Of a DNA stretch of 64,000 nt, positions 34,016 through 47,174 are shown piece by piece; the first letter of the stretch is position 1; every line of letters starts with the position of its first letter. The stretch lies in contig WPIO01000013.1 in the NCBI GenBank assembly GCA_009760855.2, forward strand, positions 1,834,001 to 1,898,000, read 5' to 3'. The position numbers were made by a program, and so were the translations under genes. The DNA is from Cristatella mucedo. Lineage: Eukaryota > Bryozoa > Phylactolaemata > Cristatellidae. The notes below the pieces were generated by a model that did no database searches, was not told the DNA's origin, and saw nothing but the letters and a program-made list of their open reading frames with translations.

Positions 34016-34479
34016 GTAAACTGCCCGACAATTGAAGACGCTACCCCGACTGGTTTTTCCTCCTTTCACATCACTAGATCGATCAAAACTGGAGGCGGAA
34101 TCGCTATTATCACACGCTCAAACATTGACTTCAAGCCATTTGCAGTACCCTGTAAGCAGTCTTTCGAATTTATTGTCTCGATTTCACCCGACAACAAGCT
34201 ACCAATTGTGGCGGTAGTCAATCTATCGCCCACTAGGTACCAAGTCCTCCCTTATCTCAAATTTCTCTGATTTCATTTCGACTCTATGTGCAAGAAATCA
34301 ATCTTTCCTCATTTTGAGTAACTTGAACATTCATTTTGATAACTTTGCACTGAATATCGTGCACTGACTGACTGATTGTCTCCATGTGACTCATGGGCAT
34401 GGCCTTATCCACGCCAAGGGTCACACATTCAACCGAATTTTCTCATGCAACTACACTTTGTCGTCACCAATTAATAATA

Positions 34480-35932
34480 GTTAAGATAATATTATTATAC
34501 TTAATAAATCGCCCTCAGAAAACTCTGCTTTTGTCTAGGCACTTTTCATTTCCTGCATAGGAAATACGGTCGAATGGTTAGTGGTAGCATGCTCAGTAAC
34601 TACCAAGAATAACATGGCTAGGGGTGACATGCACAGAGTCAGCATGCCAGTATGGTTGGTGGCAGCATGCACAGCCTAAACACGCATATGCACGTAAAGA
34701 ACGAATCACAGGGACCCACTAAATATTGGAATAAATACGTGCGTTTTTATTTCTTTTTAAATGTGGTCAAGTCAGGATATGTCGCGACGAAAGTCGGGAT
34801 TGAGTTCGAGGATTGGAAGCATACGAACTAGAAGCACGGTTTCCAAAGTATTTGAGGTTTGTACGAGTTATACTTGAACAATTAGATTCCGAAAAGCGAG
34901 TGGTACGATGCTTAGTCTGGTGGGGTAGTAAATCCGAAAGGTAGGCTGGAGCCAAAGAATGAAGGGACCTGAAAGTGAGTGACACAACCTTGAAGTCGAT
35001 TCGTCGCTTGACTGGGAGCCAGTTCAGGTCGGCGAGAAGTGATGTGATGTGACAACAGCGACACTCACGACAGAAAAGCCTAGCTGTGGAGTTTTGCACC
35101 AACTGTAAGTGCCTGATTGCACAGGCCACTAGACCAGCAAGCAGTGAGTTACAGAATTCATAACAGTCTTCATAAATGCATGGATCAACTTAGATGCAAT
35201 ATCCTTATATAAACAAGCCCAAATTCAGCAATGTTTGTAGTTGAAAGTAGGCAGACATGATTGTGGACCTGATGTGTTCGTCTAACGAAAGGTCACTTTG
35301 GAACATGATACCTAGATTTGGCGCAGATTCAAAAGGAGATATACTGGCAGAGTCAATTCTGAGCGCTGAGCATTCCAATTTCTGAATCACGCTTGGTTTG
35401 TCCGTAAGAAGTAGGTTGGGTTTTATCTTCATTCAATTTAAGAAAGTTGTCCGCCATCCATATTATTCGGATCTCATCAATATATGCAGCAAGGAATTTA
35501 AGAGAATTTTATGTGCTGGAGATCACGAATGGATCAAAGTAAAGGTATAACTGAGTGTCATCTGTAAAGAGGTGAAAGCCAAAGTTGTGCCAGGTAACCT
35601 TATCGGCAATAGGGAGAGTGTAAACCATGAAAAGAACAGGGCCACCAAGTAAGGGGCCCTGAGGTACCCCATATTTGGAGGTTCTTTGGATGATCTTTGT
35701 CCATTCACATCAATATTCTGGAGCCTCCCATTGAGATAGGACCTTAACCATTGTAATGCGGTTCCAGTAATGCCCAGGCGAGATGAGAGGCACTCAAGAA
35801 GGACTTGGTGATTGATAATATCAAAAGCTTCCAAAGATCGAGCCAAATAAGTAGGGATACTCGAACCATGTCTGTATTCCTAAGTAGGTTGTTGTGCACC
35901 CGAAGCAATGCTGACTTTGTGGAGTGATGAAT
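34480..35932 (-). mobile_element. L2-like LINE, RT to tail, inserted inversely in another L2-like LINE
   Basis: From an inverted AT-rich tail at 34480 back to the RT domain. Minus-strand frames read MARSLEAFDIINHQVLLE, GITGTALQWLRSYLNGRLQN, TLSYTFTLIHS, SFESAPNLGIMFQSDLSLDE and LQLVQNSTARLFCRECR. Several stops and frameshifts. Its 5' truncation lies at the HSTES region (35930). Confidence 0.88.
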
Positions 35933-35978
35933 TTATTACCAAATTCTGCTTGTCGGACCACATGCAGATCTCATTCAG

Positions 35979-36055
35979 TCAAATACTTAGAAAGAGATTG
36001 AGTTCTCTGAGGGTGCTTTATCAAATGTATTATTATTATTAACAATATTATTCAT
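35979..36055 (+). mobile_element. 77-bp tail-only LINE insertion inside a LINE
   Basis: ATACTTAGAAAGAGATTGAG, TTCTCTGAGGGTGCTTTATC and ATTATTATTATTAAC. The host LINE sequence CTCATTCAGTC and ATGTGTGCCC continues on either side, as in 57217-57240. Confidence 0.8.
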
Positions 36056-36899
36056 GTGTGCCCGCCCCCTCATCTGAATCACTTGTGAATCGCGAAACCT
36101 CAAGATCCTTGACATTGATGCTGTCCATGCGAGAATATCTGTTTCGCATCTGCCGCTCGATTCCCATTCCGGCCTGTCATCATTGGTAGATAGCTACAAC
36201 ACGACCCTAGCTGACAAGCTCGACGAGTTTGTGCCTCTGACTAGGCGCACTGTGAGCCCTCGCCTAGACGGCCTATGGTTTACCACAGGCATCAAACTCG
36301 CTAGGTCTACTAAGATCAGGACTGACTGTCAGCAAAGGCCAAATCTAGCTTCTATAAAAACATTGTTTAATCTCAGATGCACGATCCAAAAATGCTGATG
36401 TCAACGATCAACTATTTACTTAACCGCTCTCAGGTTAGATCCTTACCTAGTGATCCCTGTGAAGATCTAGCTGATCGCTTCTCTGGCTTCTTTGTCAACA
36501 GGATAGACAAGATCAGGGAGTATATCCCTAAGATGGCAGCACCCCATGGAAATTTGTCCCTCAATTACATGCAGCACCTCAATTCAAGCAGGTCACTGGT
36601 GACCTCGTCCTGAATTTGATATCGCAATCAAAGAAGACAACTTGTCCTCTAGACCCCATTTCCACTTTCCTGCTTCTACGATGCATCGATCTGATGCTGC
36701 CATGCATAGCTAACACAATACATTTGTCAGTGGCCTCAGGTCATGTCCCAGTACCTTTCAAAAAGGCTTTACTGAGGCCACTGCTCAAGAAAGCAACATT
36801 TGACCAAGAGAACGCGAGCAACATTCGTCCGTCTCCTTTCTACCGTTTCCATCAAAGACACTGGAACGAGTTGTGGGCAAATCAGCTCAACTTCTATAA

Positions 36900-39140
36900 A
36901 AGCACTTCAAATTTGTTGTTTGATCCGCGAAGCAGAGGGCCATCCGATGCCCAACACCAACAGTTTATTACAACGCACGGAGCCCCGGGCGCACGGCTAC
37001 TTTCGGTCCCTTCTCCCACTCGACTCGCCGCCACAACTCATCCTGAGAGTTGGTGGCAGGACAAAGCCGTCCTGTGGAAAAACCACAGCCGTCGGACCAC
37101 AGCTGGACACCGGCCTGTCCCTAGGCCACAGCCACCAGCTGTTAGACCCTGGAGTGGTTTAGGGTACTACCGGTCAGCCTGCACTGGCAGTGTGCCGGCG
37201 AGCCCAGCGATACGAACCATGCAGAGAACCACAAACCACACAGATACAATCTGGTACAATCTTGCTCCTGCTACACAGTGAAAGCACCTCTGAGCCACAC
37301 CGCCAGCTTCACAAGTACCAGTGTAAATGCCAGCAGATGCGCTAAGAGAAAAATGCACCCGCTGGGGCTGGAGGGGCTGGCAAATGCTCCTCAGCCCACC
37401 CCCCTCCTCCTCCCCCCCCCCGTGTGAGCTGCACAACTCACTGGCCTCATGGCCAGGGAACCGGCGTCAGGCCAGTGAGTTGGGATCGAGATGGAATGGA
37501 AATGGTACTCGTCGGCGAGCTGCGATTGTGCGCGATGTGCCTGAGACGGCAGCCGGTGCAGACGGATCAATTCCTGCCGCTGCCTAGAATGAACGAACTG
37601 AAGAGGTGGACCAGCTCGGCTGTACTCGTCGTCGACGGACTGCGGAGCAAGTCTCGCTCGGGTCGCCGATTTCATTCATCATTAATGAACGGCCTAAAAC
37701 GCCTGGCTGCTCGCTTGTAGAGTAGAACTGTACACGCAACGCTTTGTCGCGCTTCGCTTTTTTCATGATAGGCTTGCTTTGCTGTGCTGTTTTATTTGTT
37801 GCCACCACTGTAGCTCTGTGATCTTTAGATTAAGGGGAATGTAGCTGATTTATGTTTGGTATTCGCAGTTCCTGGGCCGATGGCGTTTATGGCCTTGCTA
37901 TTCCCGCTACGGCCAGTTTATGGCCGAGTAACATTTATTGCTTGGTTAGTCGTATTGAGGCTAGTTTGTGACCCAGTGAAGTTTGTGGCGCTGCTGATAG
38001 TTCATGGGCCATTGGCATTTATGGCGGTAATGTTGTAGCGATGGATAAGTCTTGGTCTGCTGACGCGTGGCCGTGCAGTTGCGATGGGACGCCGGGAAGG
38101 ACGGTCGTGCGCTAGTGAGCGTCCGTCGAATGTACAGTTGTTAAGTCCGCCGATGTTTTTATGTGCCGTCGCTTTCGCGTGCTGTCAAATCAACTACGCG
38201 TAGAGGTCAAGTAGACGGTTCTGAGTAGACGAGCTGCTTGCTTTGGGAGCCTCTCGACTGAGATAACAGCGGGTTAAGAGTGGAACCGAGTTCAAGGGGT
38301 CAGAGGCTAATTCCCGCCAAACCCGCCATACTCCGGCCACGCTGCCGCTCGCCATGCCGCCGAGCTAGGGTAAGACGAGCGGCCGTCAGGTTAAACATTT
38401 TTATAATAACGCATGCGCCAACAACAACAGGGGAACTAAACAAGCCTAAAGGGAGGATCATATACATTATACACTATGGGAGCGCAAGATGACGCAGCAA
38501 GCGCGAACAAACGTGTTAGTTGGGGTCAGTCGGCTTCCGCAGTCCTGTCGTTGTACCGACTCCGAGTCCAACAGTACGAGCGTACGCCGTCCAAAACCCG
38601 GCTGGCTGAGTAACTGCTAGCTAGTCCGAGTCGACAACTACCACAGTCGTGAGCTTCCACCGAAAGACGCCAACACACGGGGGGGGGGGGTCACGAACAC
38701 GCTACACGGGGAACGCGGTATAAACAAGTCAACAACGAGCGAGCTATCCAGCTCCGCTCGGGCCTTGGGTACTCGTTCCCTTGCGTGCGTGGCAGCATCG
38801 CCGGAGCACGCCTGCACGAATCCAGGTGCATAACTCGGCGAGACCGGGAGCCTCCAACACCACGACTTACTTGTCCAACTTCCCGTACCCATGAGCCCCG
38901 GTGACCTCTCGTCACCACACATCCGGCAATGCATAGGTCTGAGCCCGGCCTAGCCGGTGACCCTAACCCTCACTATAGCCGTCCGGTCCCAGCCAACCGA
39001 ACCCAGCCTGGGTACAAGAGCATCATGTCTCCTTTACTGGAGGAGTGCGATGGCTCATCGCGGTCGATCGAGGTGTACAGAGAAAAACTCTTATACTGAG
39101 CCGCAAAGCCCGTCATTACTTGGCTCCTATTTATACCTAG
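36900..39140. other. No recognised gene
   Basis: Several ORFs of 60-120 codons without recognisable motifs. The minus strand near 36970 has AATAAACTGTTG, as at 6527 in the possible LTR. 37860-38035 shows loose repetition of TTTATGGC-like words. A G12 run at 38679-38690. Confidence 0.4.
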
Positions 39141-39485
39141 CTGAACAGCTGCAGCATAAGTTTTTTAGCCACCTAATGCATTCTCATGTACTCTATATCC
39201 TACGATTAAAAACTTTTGGTGACAGAAGAAGCTCTAGCTCTGCAGATCATCGACTCTAGAACTCACTTCCCCATTTCTTGTGCACCTGTATCAACTTTGC
39301 TGCGGCCAATTGCAGCACAAGTCGCCGTCCCAAGAAGCTACTTTCACTCTACTCATTCTGTTGACTGGCCTGCTGAATCGGCTATTCTTCTCGCTTTCTC
39401 TTGCCACCCTGGTCTGGCCTGGGGGTCATTCTGACCGAGGTCAATGTGCTCGCCTTTGATGGCCGAGGTAGGACGCTTTACAAAT
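39140..39485 (+). mobile_element. Second CR1/L2-like LINE family, ORF C-terminus
   Basis: Frame reads LRLKTFGDRRSSSSADHRLW then NSLPHFLCT after a shift; LKTFGDRxFSxxAPxLWNSLP is a hallmark of CR1/L2 ORF2 ends. It finishes in TTTACAAATGAATCACATAT. Confidence 0.7.
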
Positions 39486-39829
39486 GAATCACATATATTT
39501 TTTTTAGTTGTTGCATGAGATTAATTCTGTAGCGTATCGCCAAGTGGGAATTATTTTGAGACGGACGACGGCAAGGTGAGTCAGCAGATTTAGGGTTTAA
39601 AGTCTATCGAAGACACGCGTTTGGCATAGTTATGCGTTTTGGTTTATTTTTATATTTTATGATTTAGATTTATGACAACAGATAAGCTAGGAAGGCAGGT
39701 TTAAGGTTTAGGTTTATGGTATGGTGGTTTATTGGTCTGCAGATAATGTAAAGGGTTAGTCAGGTCTAGAGTTTAGGCTAATTGCGAGGCGACTTATTTC
39801 TTTGAAGATAAGCGGTGATGCTTTGCACG

Positions 39830-40485
39830 AGGACGGTAGGAAGCAGGGAAACAACAGCTCAGGATGGTTGGAAGTGAGTCAGCAGCAGCAGGGGACTAGA
39901 TGTCATTGCAAAAGAATCGTGAAAAGCGAGTTCCACAGTCAAGGACCACCAGAGCAAAAGCTTCTGTCGCCAACGGACTTTAAGTGAAGGAACTAAACAG
40001 CTAATTTATTTTCCATAGATTATCCGAGGGCACAAGATGGCAGAAACTGGTGCAACAGTTCAGCTAGGTATGAAGAAACCAAGTCGTGGAGGGCCTTGCG
40101 AGTCAGTGTAAGAACTTTGCTCTGTATACGTTGATCAATCGGAAGCCATCAAAGCTCTTTCAGCAAAGGAGTCGCGTGGCCAAACCTCTGGAGTTTTGTT
40201 AACTAGCCTCTCAGCCATATTTATCACCAGCTTCAGTGATCTAGTGGCTTTTTTTGCTTGCCCAGCCGTAAGGAAATTGCAATAATCTAGCTCAGCCGGA
40301 AGTAGATAGCTAGTTAAAAATTTCAAGCCACTTTAGGGAAAAGTCCCTAATTTTTTATAGGGATCGGACGTAATGGCTAGCTGTGGAGGCAGTCTTCCTA
40401 ACAAAACTTTCAAAATTTAGGCAGCTGTCAAAGACTACACCTAATTACCGAGAACATGATGAAAGTCGCACAGTAGCATCTCATT
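39830..40485 (-). mobile_element. Second CR1/L2-like LINE family, ORF C-terminal part
   Basis: Minus-strand frame 40326-40135 reads LPAELDYCNFLTAG and LVINMAERLVNKTPEVW, a form of S-x-LDYCNxLxxGLP and LQxVxNxAARL. Towards 39970 it reads SPLATEAFALVVLDCGTRF. The 40380-40480 part matches 470-560. Confidence 0.75.
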
Positions 40486-40869
40486 AGGAAACATAGAGAG
40501 GGGCGAAACCATTTTACCAAACATGCAGCGTCGTTGTGATTCTATCGCGCCGCATCCTCAGGGTCACCGTGGTTTATGACATTTAATCAGACCTAATTTC
40601 GGATACTAGGTACCTATTTTTCACTGCAGCCGTTAAGAAAAGAAAGGCGGCTACCTCGGATAAAGCGATCGGTGCTGAGAAAAAGCGAGCTCGCTGTTCC
40701 AACTTCTCAGTTTTCTTGCACTGTTCTAAGGCGGCAACTTCATGTCACGGTCGCTTCGTTACCCAGTTCTCAAGCCAGTCTTCTTGCCGATCAAGAGCGG
40801 GGAATTTTTCAAATCTTAAAATCAGCCTGTTCTTAACCGTTTAGTACCTACTGGCTGCTCTCAGGCTAA

Positions 40870-41614
40870 AAATGATGGCAGCAAATTTTCAATCGCACCA
40901 TCGATACATGCATATATATATATTCTTGACCTCGGGTCTTGGCCTGTTCTTCCGAGCTTGGCGGTTCGTGCACCGAGCGCGCCTGGACGTGCTGCCAGTT
41001 GCTGCTGCCAGGAGTCGGGCATATATACCCCCGGGACGGTTACCAGCTGCCACCTATGCAGCACGGAGGCAGAGACCGTTTGCCGCGTGTTGAGGCACTA
41101 CCGGCCAATGCTTCTTGCAATTACGGCCCGACACAATCTGGTTCTAGGCCTCCTAATCGGAGCTCTTCCGGCCACCGAGCTCAACAACATGTCGGCAGGC
41201 CACACCCTCCCGCTTGCCAGTGGTCTGGCTCTCAAGCAAGACCTGGTCATTGACAACGGCACTGATTTAGGAGTCGTTGATGTGGCGGTGCCGTTCGACA
41301 GCAGCGAGGATGCTCTGATTATGGTGGTCCGGAACAAGACCGATAAATATGCACCCATTGCCTGGTCTTTCCTGACCGCTGGCTACCGGTCGGCAGTGGC
41401 GAGGCCCTTCGTGTTCGGGGCTCTCGGCAGCTGGTGGCCAAGCAATGAAGCTTGCCTGGCCGACCTCGGCATCCCACGCACGGAGAGAACAGTTTTAAGG
41501 TGGCACTGCGTCTCCGACGCCATTACCGTCTCGGAAGCCACGTGGTCCTTGTTCCTGAACCGGGAGACCCGGGTAGCACCCGCAACCCCGGCAGGACAGG
41601 GCACCGGTGGCTAA
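40870..41614 (+). mobile_element. C-terminal part of a restriction-like-endonuclease LINE (R2/R4/NeSL-type)
   Basis: Frame 40958-41614 carries a zinc-knuckle region CHLCSTEAETVCRVLRH, an RHN motif, QDLVIDNGTDLGVVDVAV (D-x12-D, normally PD-x12/14-D), a downstream NKTDKY, then VFGALGSWWPSN and LGIPR. This order is typical of the C-terminus of LINEs with restriction-like endonucleases. Just upstream, another frame reads RFVHRARLDVLPVAA, the usual sequence before the knuckle, so a frameshift lies near 41000-41020. RT domain absent: 5' truncated. The region after the stop is AT-rich, without an ATT tail, so this is not the L2-like family. Confidence 0.75.
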
Positions 41615-41619
41615 TGAAT

Positions 41620-43750
41620 ATAAGCATGTTAAATATTTTAATAAATCTTAATATACGATAAGGAAATGATCTGAATGGATACATGAAGCTAGAAAACGCA
41701 GTGCAAAAACTTTAATTTGAGGACGAGATTTTTCTTACATGTTTGCTGTAAATGATTCCGAAGCGATTGCCATCGCCATGATTTTTTTTCATTAAGACCA
41801 TAAGTATTTCACGACTTTTCCTCGAAGCAATGCAAAGTGTAGCGTAAAGGTGCCAAGCCTGTACTTTTATGGGCTGGGGGAGTTGCCACTCTCTGGTTTA
41901 AAAGAGAGCTGCATGGTCTAAAGCGAGATAGGATGCAAGCACCGTACTCTATAATAAGTGAAAAGTAATAACAGTAATGATACTAGATTTATATAGTGCC
42001 ACAAGAGAACCAAATCTCCGTCTGGGTACTTAACATGAGTTGAAAATGACACATGTCGATAGCCTAGTTTTAGCAAGCAAACTTTCAACACGAAAGATGG
42101 CTTCGGAAAGATGAGACTTGCCAAGACGCTTGGCAGGCATTGCTTCACTGGTTTGATCTGTCGAGTCAACACGCCTCTCATAGGAGTGAAAAAAGTACGC
42201 AGGCAGTGGCCGGTGCTCACCGAGACGTGAGACGTTCGCTCCAGGTGTGACGTAGAGCTGGTTGCTAGACTACAGATTCGAACGCTCAATCGGAAAGCCG
42301 CTAGCCGGGTCAGAGGACAATCGAGGCGGGTCGCCTCCATCAGCAAGACCACTCGCGCGCAGCATTTGCACTCGCTTGCCTAACCGAACCGGATTCGAGC
42401 ACTTGTAGAGCTAGCGTCCGTGGAGCTAGTATCTTGTATACCCTTTGAATGCAATCTTATAACCATGGTTTGCGCCAACCAGTACCGACCAACGCTATTC
42501 CTCATGAAATTCCCATTCCATTGAACCACTATCAACACTTTAAAGTTGAAAATCCTCTGAAGCACTACGAACGCTTGGAGTGTTTACTGATTGTACGATC
42601 ATAACAAACGGAAAGTCAGCTTGTCCAGGTTACTGGTGTTACCTTAAGTCTATCAGTTTGCACGCCATGCGAATAGAGCTTCAAAGAGATATTTAGCATC
42701 TTAAGAGATTGAAAGAACCACTAACTTAAATAACACAACAATTCATACATATTATGGATGGAAATATGGCTACGGAGCAAGCCTTTAATAAAATATTTTT
42801 ACTGTTGACTCGTAGCAAGCCATTGGCCTTATTTGCCTACCAAGCACTACCTTCTTCGTCTCGGTAAAGTTCCGATTGCAGCAGAACTTTTCCGCTCATC
42901 CGGGTGTAGTTGTGGCGGCCGCAGGCCTCTCAAACTAATTGCAGGCTGATCAGCGATATCAGCCCAGCTGGGCCTGCTTATTAGACTGTCAGGCATGGTG
43001 AGGCAGTTCAGGACAGCTGCTCGCGACAAGTCGATGTTGCGTCGCCACCCCAAATTTTTGCGTGGCGACACAAGACAATCAGTGTCTCGGTCGAGGCAAA
43101 CCGCCGCTCTCTCTCTGTCCGCCGAACCCTGTGGCTAGGCGGGCGCTATCGTTTCTGCGTGCCGCTGACCTGATCGGATCGGACTTCTTCGTCTCCCGCC
43201 GAGGTGAATAAGCAAACGGTCTAGAACCCGATCGCCGAGTATACTCAAGGACGAAAAGCAAACATCGCAAACTGTTTGAATTGGGCAATGTGTCTGGCCA
43301 TGCGAAGGAGGAGCTACCGATGCGTGCAGCTGGGGGCGGGGAAGACGGAGTTGCTCAACTGATTTATTCTGGTGAGGTGGCGCATGCGGCAGGGGCGCGT
43401 GCAGCGCAGGGAGAGCAAGCAACGCTCTTTGATTTCCTTGACCTTGCGAAAGGCTCTCAACAGCGGGTTGCTTGTACACTGCCGTTGGATTCGCAATTAG
43501 CTTGCCAGCAAGTCAGATGGAATACTTTGCCTGCCTTCTGCGGGAGTCAAACCGACGAACAGTGCTCAGCATAGACGCCTTTCGGCAAGTCTCAAGAGAT
43601 ACAGAGCTGCAGCTAATGAACGATTGCTTAGCCTACTGTTTGTAGGCTAAGACTAAGACTTACAGACTAAGACTTGTAGCTTGACTAAGACTTGCCGTTG
43701 GTCAGTGTACAGTGTCACACACTGACAGTAAAAGTACACGGCTCTCTAGA
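41620..43750. other. No recognised gene; one weak LINE tail
   Basis: 41975-42035 has TATATAGTGCCACAAGAGAA and CAAATCTCCGTCTGGGTACT, a diverged inverted tail. Other ORFs (e.g. 43135-43574 on both strands) show no recognisable motif. Confidence 0.45.
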
Positions 43751-43756
43751 TCAGAA

Positions 43757-43940
43757 ATAATAATAATAATACATTTGATATAGCGCCCTGAGAGAACTCA
43801 ATCTCTTTCTAGGCACTTTCAATTTGCTGCAGAGGAAGCATGATCAAATAATTAGTGGTAGCATGCTAGATAACAACGAGAATAACATGAATAGCAGTGC
43901 CATGCACAGGGTCAGCATACAAATATGGTTAGTGGCAGCG
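43757..43940 (-). mobile_element. L2-like LINE 3' UTR and tail
   Basis: AATAATAATAATAATACATT, TATAGCGCCCTGAGAGAACT, then TAGTGGTAGCATGCTAGATA and GGTCAGCATACAAATATGGT. Confidence 0.85.
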
Positions 43941-44016
43941 TGACTCTTTGGAGTGTCGGACGCGGGCGTGCGAAGCTGCCAATGCGTGTAGTCTGCAGCA
44001 ATACCGAAAAGGAGGT

Positions 44017-44114
44017 GGAGAAGGAGGAGAAGGAGGAGGAGGAAGGGGGGAGGGAGAAGAAGGAGAAGAGGAAGGAGGAGGATATTGTAGAGGAGGAGGG
44101 GAGAGGAAGGAGGA
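44017..44114. repeat. Polypurine (GGA-rich) tract
   Basis: 66 uninterrupted purines (44017-44082), then a short TATTGT break and a further purine run to 44114. Low-complexity GGA/GAA. Confidence 0.9.
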
Positions 44115-44119
44115 CCCAT

Positions 44120-45590
44120 TTCCTGCCTACCGCTAGGGGATGGGCAATCGCTGTGGGAGGAGGCTCACTTGTGCTAATAGAGGGGTTAGGGATGGATCTG
44201 GCATAGTGGTGGTGGTCGTCGTCGTCGTCCCCCCCCCATCCGTAAGCCCGATGCCTACGTCTTTTTTCTTCAGTTATCGCACGTCCGTGCAACCCGAGCT
44301 TGATTTTATCGAAGAAGCTGAAGCATATCTCGTGCTCTCTCAGGCATCCGGGCATGCGTGTCTGCTATTTCGCAGCGTATTCGGCGGCGGCTTCTCGCTG
44401 CCGCTATGGCATGAAGCGAGAAGCCCTCAGGCGAGACTGCTTCCTGCCATCGCTCAGTGCGTACTCGAATTCAAATTCGGAAGCGTCAGCGTGCGTTAAT
44501 GCTGGAATGAGTAGTGTTCGCCGCCGCTCGAGTCGTGGTCCTCCGATGGCCTGCTCGGTCTACGCAGCAACCATGCTCCAAGTTCGGTCCGCCATACGCT
44601 CGCTCCTATATATAGCAAGCGAGCTCAGCACGCTCAGCACGACCGGGTCGTGGCTTGACGTGTGCAGGAAAAACTAGCCACTGTGAAAAGTGCTCGTTCC
44701 TCTATCTGAAAAGCGTGGCGATAAGATACCAGCAGAAGCCGGCCAACGGCGCCAGCTTCAGAAAACCGGCCAATCGCACGACATGGGCCCCCAGCCCCCA
44801 GCCCCATGCCTAGGTCCCGTTTTCTTGAGTTGTCGCACGGCCACGAACAGCCGGAGAGTGGTTTTACCAAAGAAGAAGCCGAGTTATAACGCGAGGAATT
44901 AGGGCCCGCCAGAAGCGGCCGCCGAAAACCAATCGTAGGCTAGTATTCCAACTCCCGTTTTCCATTCGCGGCCGAGGTGATCATGCAGCCTCCGGGCGCT
45001 ACTGGACTTCGAAGCATCTGCAGTAGCATAGGAATTTCATAGGCGGTTCGTTTTCATTGTGCCCTCTGAGAACTGTATCTCGATCCTGGCATTTTACCAC
45101 TCGCTGCGAGAAATCAATAGGCAGAGGTCAATGACGAGAGAGGCATCAGGCTTCAACCGACCAGCATACAATAGTATTCGGGTATCGTGGTTGGTATCAG
45201 CATGCAACAGCGAACGAGAAGACATGGTGGGTCACCGGAAGTTAGCGGAACCCGTGAAGAGTTTCGTGCACCGCATCATGCACGGGTGTGCACGCAAAGC
45301 ATGCTGGGAAAAAAGTAAGTTCGACTGGCCGCAGGGATAGCTGTGCGGAGCGGAGCGGATGCTCCATCGTCGCAGCGAGCGCGGGAGCACTGAATTAGTT
45401 GCTCATGGTTCGTATAGCTAGAGGGCGAGCTCCAGACTTCTAGTGCAAGCGAGCTGAAAGCCCGGAGAGCATACAGAAATTCAATTTAATACTTGGAAGA
45501 CTGACTTGGAAGATGACAAGAAGCCGAGGAAGCCTGGGTAGAGCGATGGAGCTGGAATCGGAGGAGCCAGCAGCAGGTCAGATAGGTCGG
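44120..45590. other. No recognised gene; weak LINE tail near 45055
   Basis: ORFs at 44140-44677 lack recognisable motifs. 45058-45100 has TGCCCTCTGAGAACTGTATC, a worn inverted tail. Confidence 0.4.
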
Positions 45591-45599
45591 TTTGATGTA

Positions 45600-45800
45600 A
45601 GCCACTGTGCACGCTGCCAATGATGACCTTATTTGCAAGCTGACCATGTGCACGCCAACTCTAGCCATGACATGCTTGTTCTCATTGAGCATGCTACCAC
45701 TAACCATTGGATCGTGCTTCCTTTGCAGCAAATGTAAGAGTGCCTAGAAAGAGATTGAGTTCTCTGATGGCGCCAAATCAAATGTATTATTATTATTGTT
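45600..45800 (+). mobile_element. L2-like LINE 3' UTR and tail
   Basis: GACATGCTTG, CATGCTACCACTAACCATTG, AGCAAATGTAAGAGTGCCTA and AAAGAGATTGAGTTCTCTGA, ending ATTATTATTATTG. It meets an oppositely oriented LINE fragment at 45800. Confidence 0.8.
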
Positions 45801-46495
45801 TTAGTCATGGGGAATCGACCTGTAAGCCCGGAGAGGGAATTTTGAAGTCGATTCGATACCGAATATGGATTAAAGCAGATCGGAAAGAAGTGGTAGTTAC
45901 ACTGTTGGTGACCGACCAGACGAGCTGCCAAGTTTTGCACCACTTGTAGACAATTAAGGGCACAGGCGGCGAGGCATGAATCAGGGTATTGCAGTAATCT
46001 GAACGTCGCCGATGCACGCGAACTGGGTTGCCGTCACACTCTTGTCTAACCAGACCCTAATCGTCGCCACGTTCCTCGGTGGAAAGCCGGCCGACTTGAC
46101 TGCAGAGTAAATCACGCTCATCAAATGAAAAGTCATTCTTAGATAGCACCCCAGATTACGGGTAGATGGTGCTGGAGTGATGCCAGAGAGGAGCCAGTGT
46201 TGAAGGTTACATTGCCTGCCCTTAACTATTCTGTTGATCTTATCGTCAGTAGTAGGCAGGAAGTCAGTTGTCACCCTAATGTGAATGTCGTCTGGGCAAG
46301 CTGCAAGGGAGTTAAGCGAGTTAAATGTCGAGCAAGGCTGAGAAGGATCGAAGGTCAGGTAGAGCTGAGCGTCGTCGGCGTAGAAATGGACGCCAAGAAT
46401 GCGTTCGCTGATGACATCGGTCAGACGGGTATGCGAGGAATCGCATTGCGAGAATGAGGAGTGAGTGAGGGTGTGGGGGAGCGATAGTTTTAATT
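45800..46495 (-). mobile_element. L2-like LINE, RT fragment
   Basis: Minus-strand frame 46502-45981 reads TDVISERILGVHFYADDAQL, TFDPSQPCSTFNSLNSLAAC and RNLGCYLRMTFHL; frame 46017-45805 reads DYCNTLIH and LVYKWC. YADD is kept but the remainder is disrupted. Diverged from the 57126 copy. Confidence 0.85.
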
Positions 46496-46530
46496 CACTC
46501 AAAAGGCAGGTGGCAGCGAAAGGATCAACA

Positions 46531-47174
<644 letters not shown>

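Larger units (their letters stand above)
34020..36900 (+). mobile_element. L2-like LINE, EN and linker, interrupted twice (host of a nest)
   Basis: 34020-34478 is endonuclease-like: TGGGIAIIT, VAVVNLSPT and LCARNQSFL by translation with frameshifts. The sequence stops at CACTTTGTCGTCACCAATTA, resumes at about 35933 with TTATTACCAAATTCTGCTTG, is cut again at 35979-36055 by a tail, and resumes at 36056 with GTGTGCCCGCCCC through 36900. The resumed part has YNTTLADKLDEFVPLTRRTV, DGLWFTT, PKMLMSTINYLLNRSQV, DPISTFLLLRCIDL and VPVPFKKALLRPLLKKATF. Confidence 0.85.

Noticed and set aside
36616-37281. 221-codon ORF as a host gene
   Set aside because: Its first part is LINE linker (PLDPISTFLLLRCIDL); the rest loses similarity to anything recognised.
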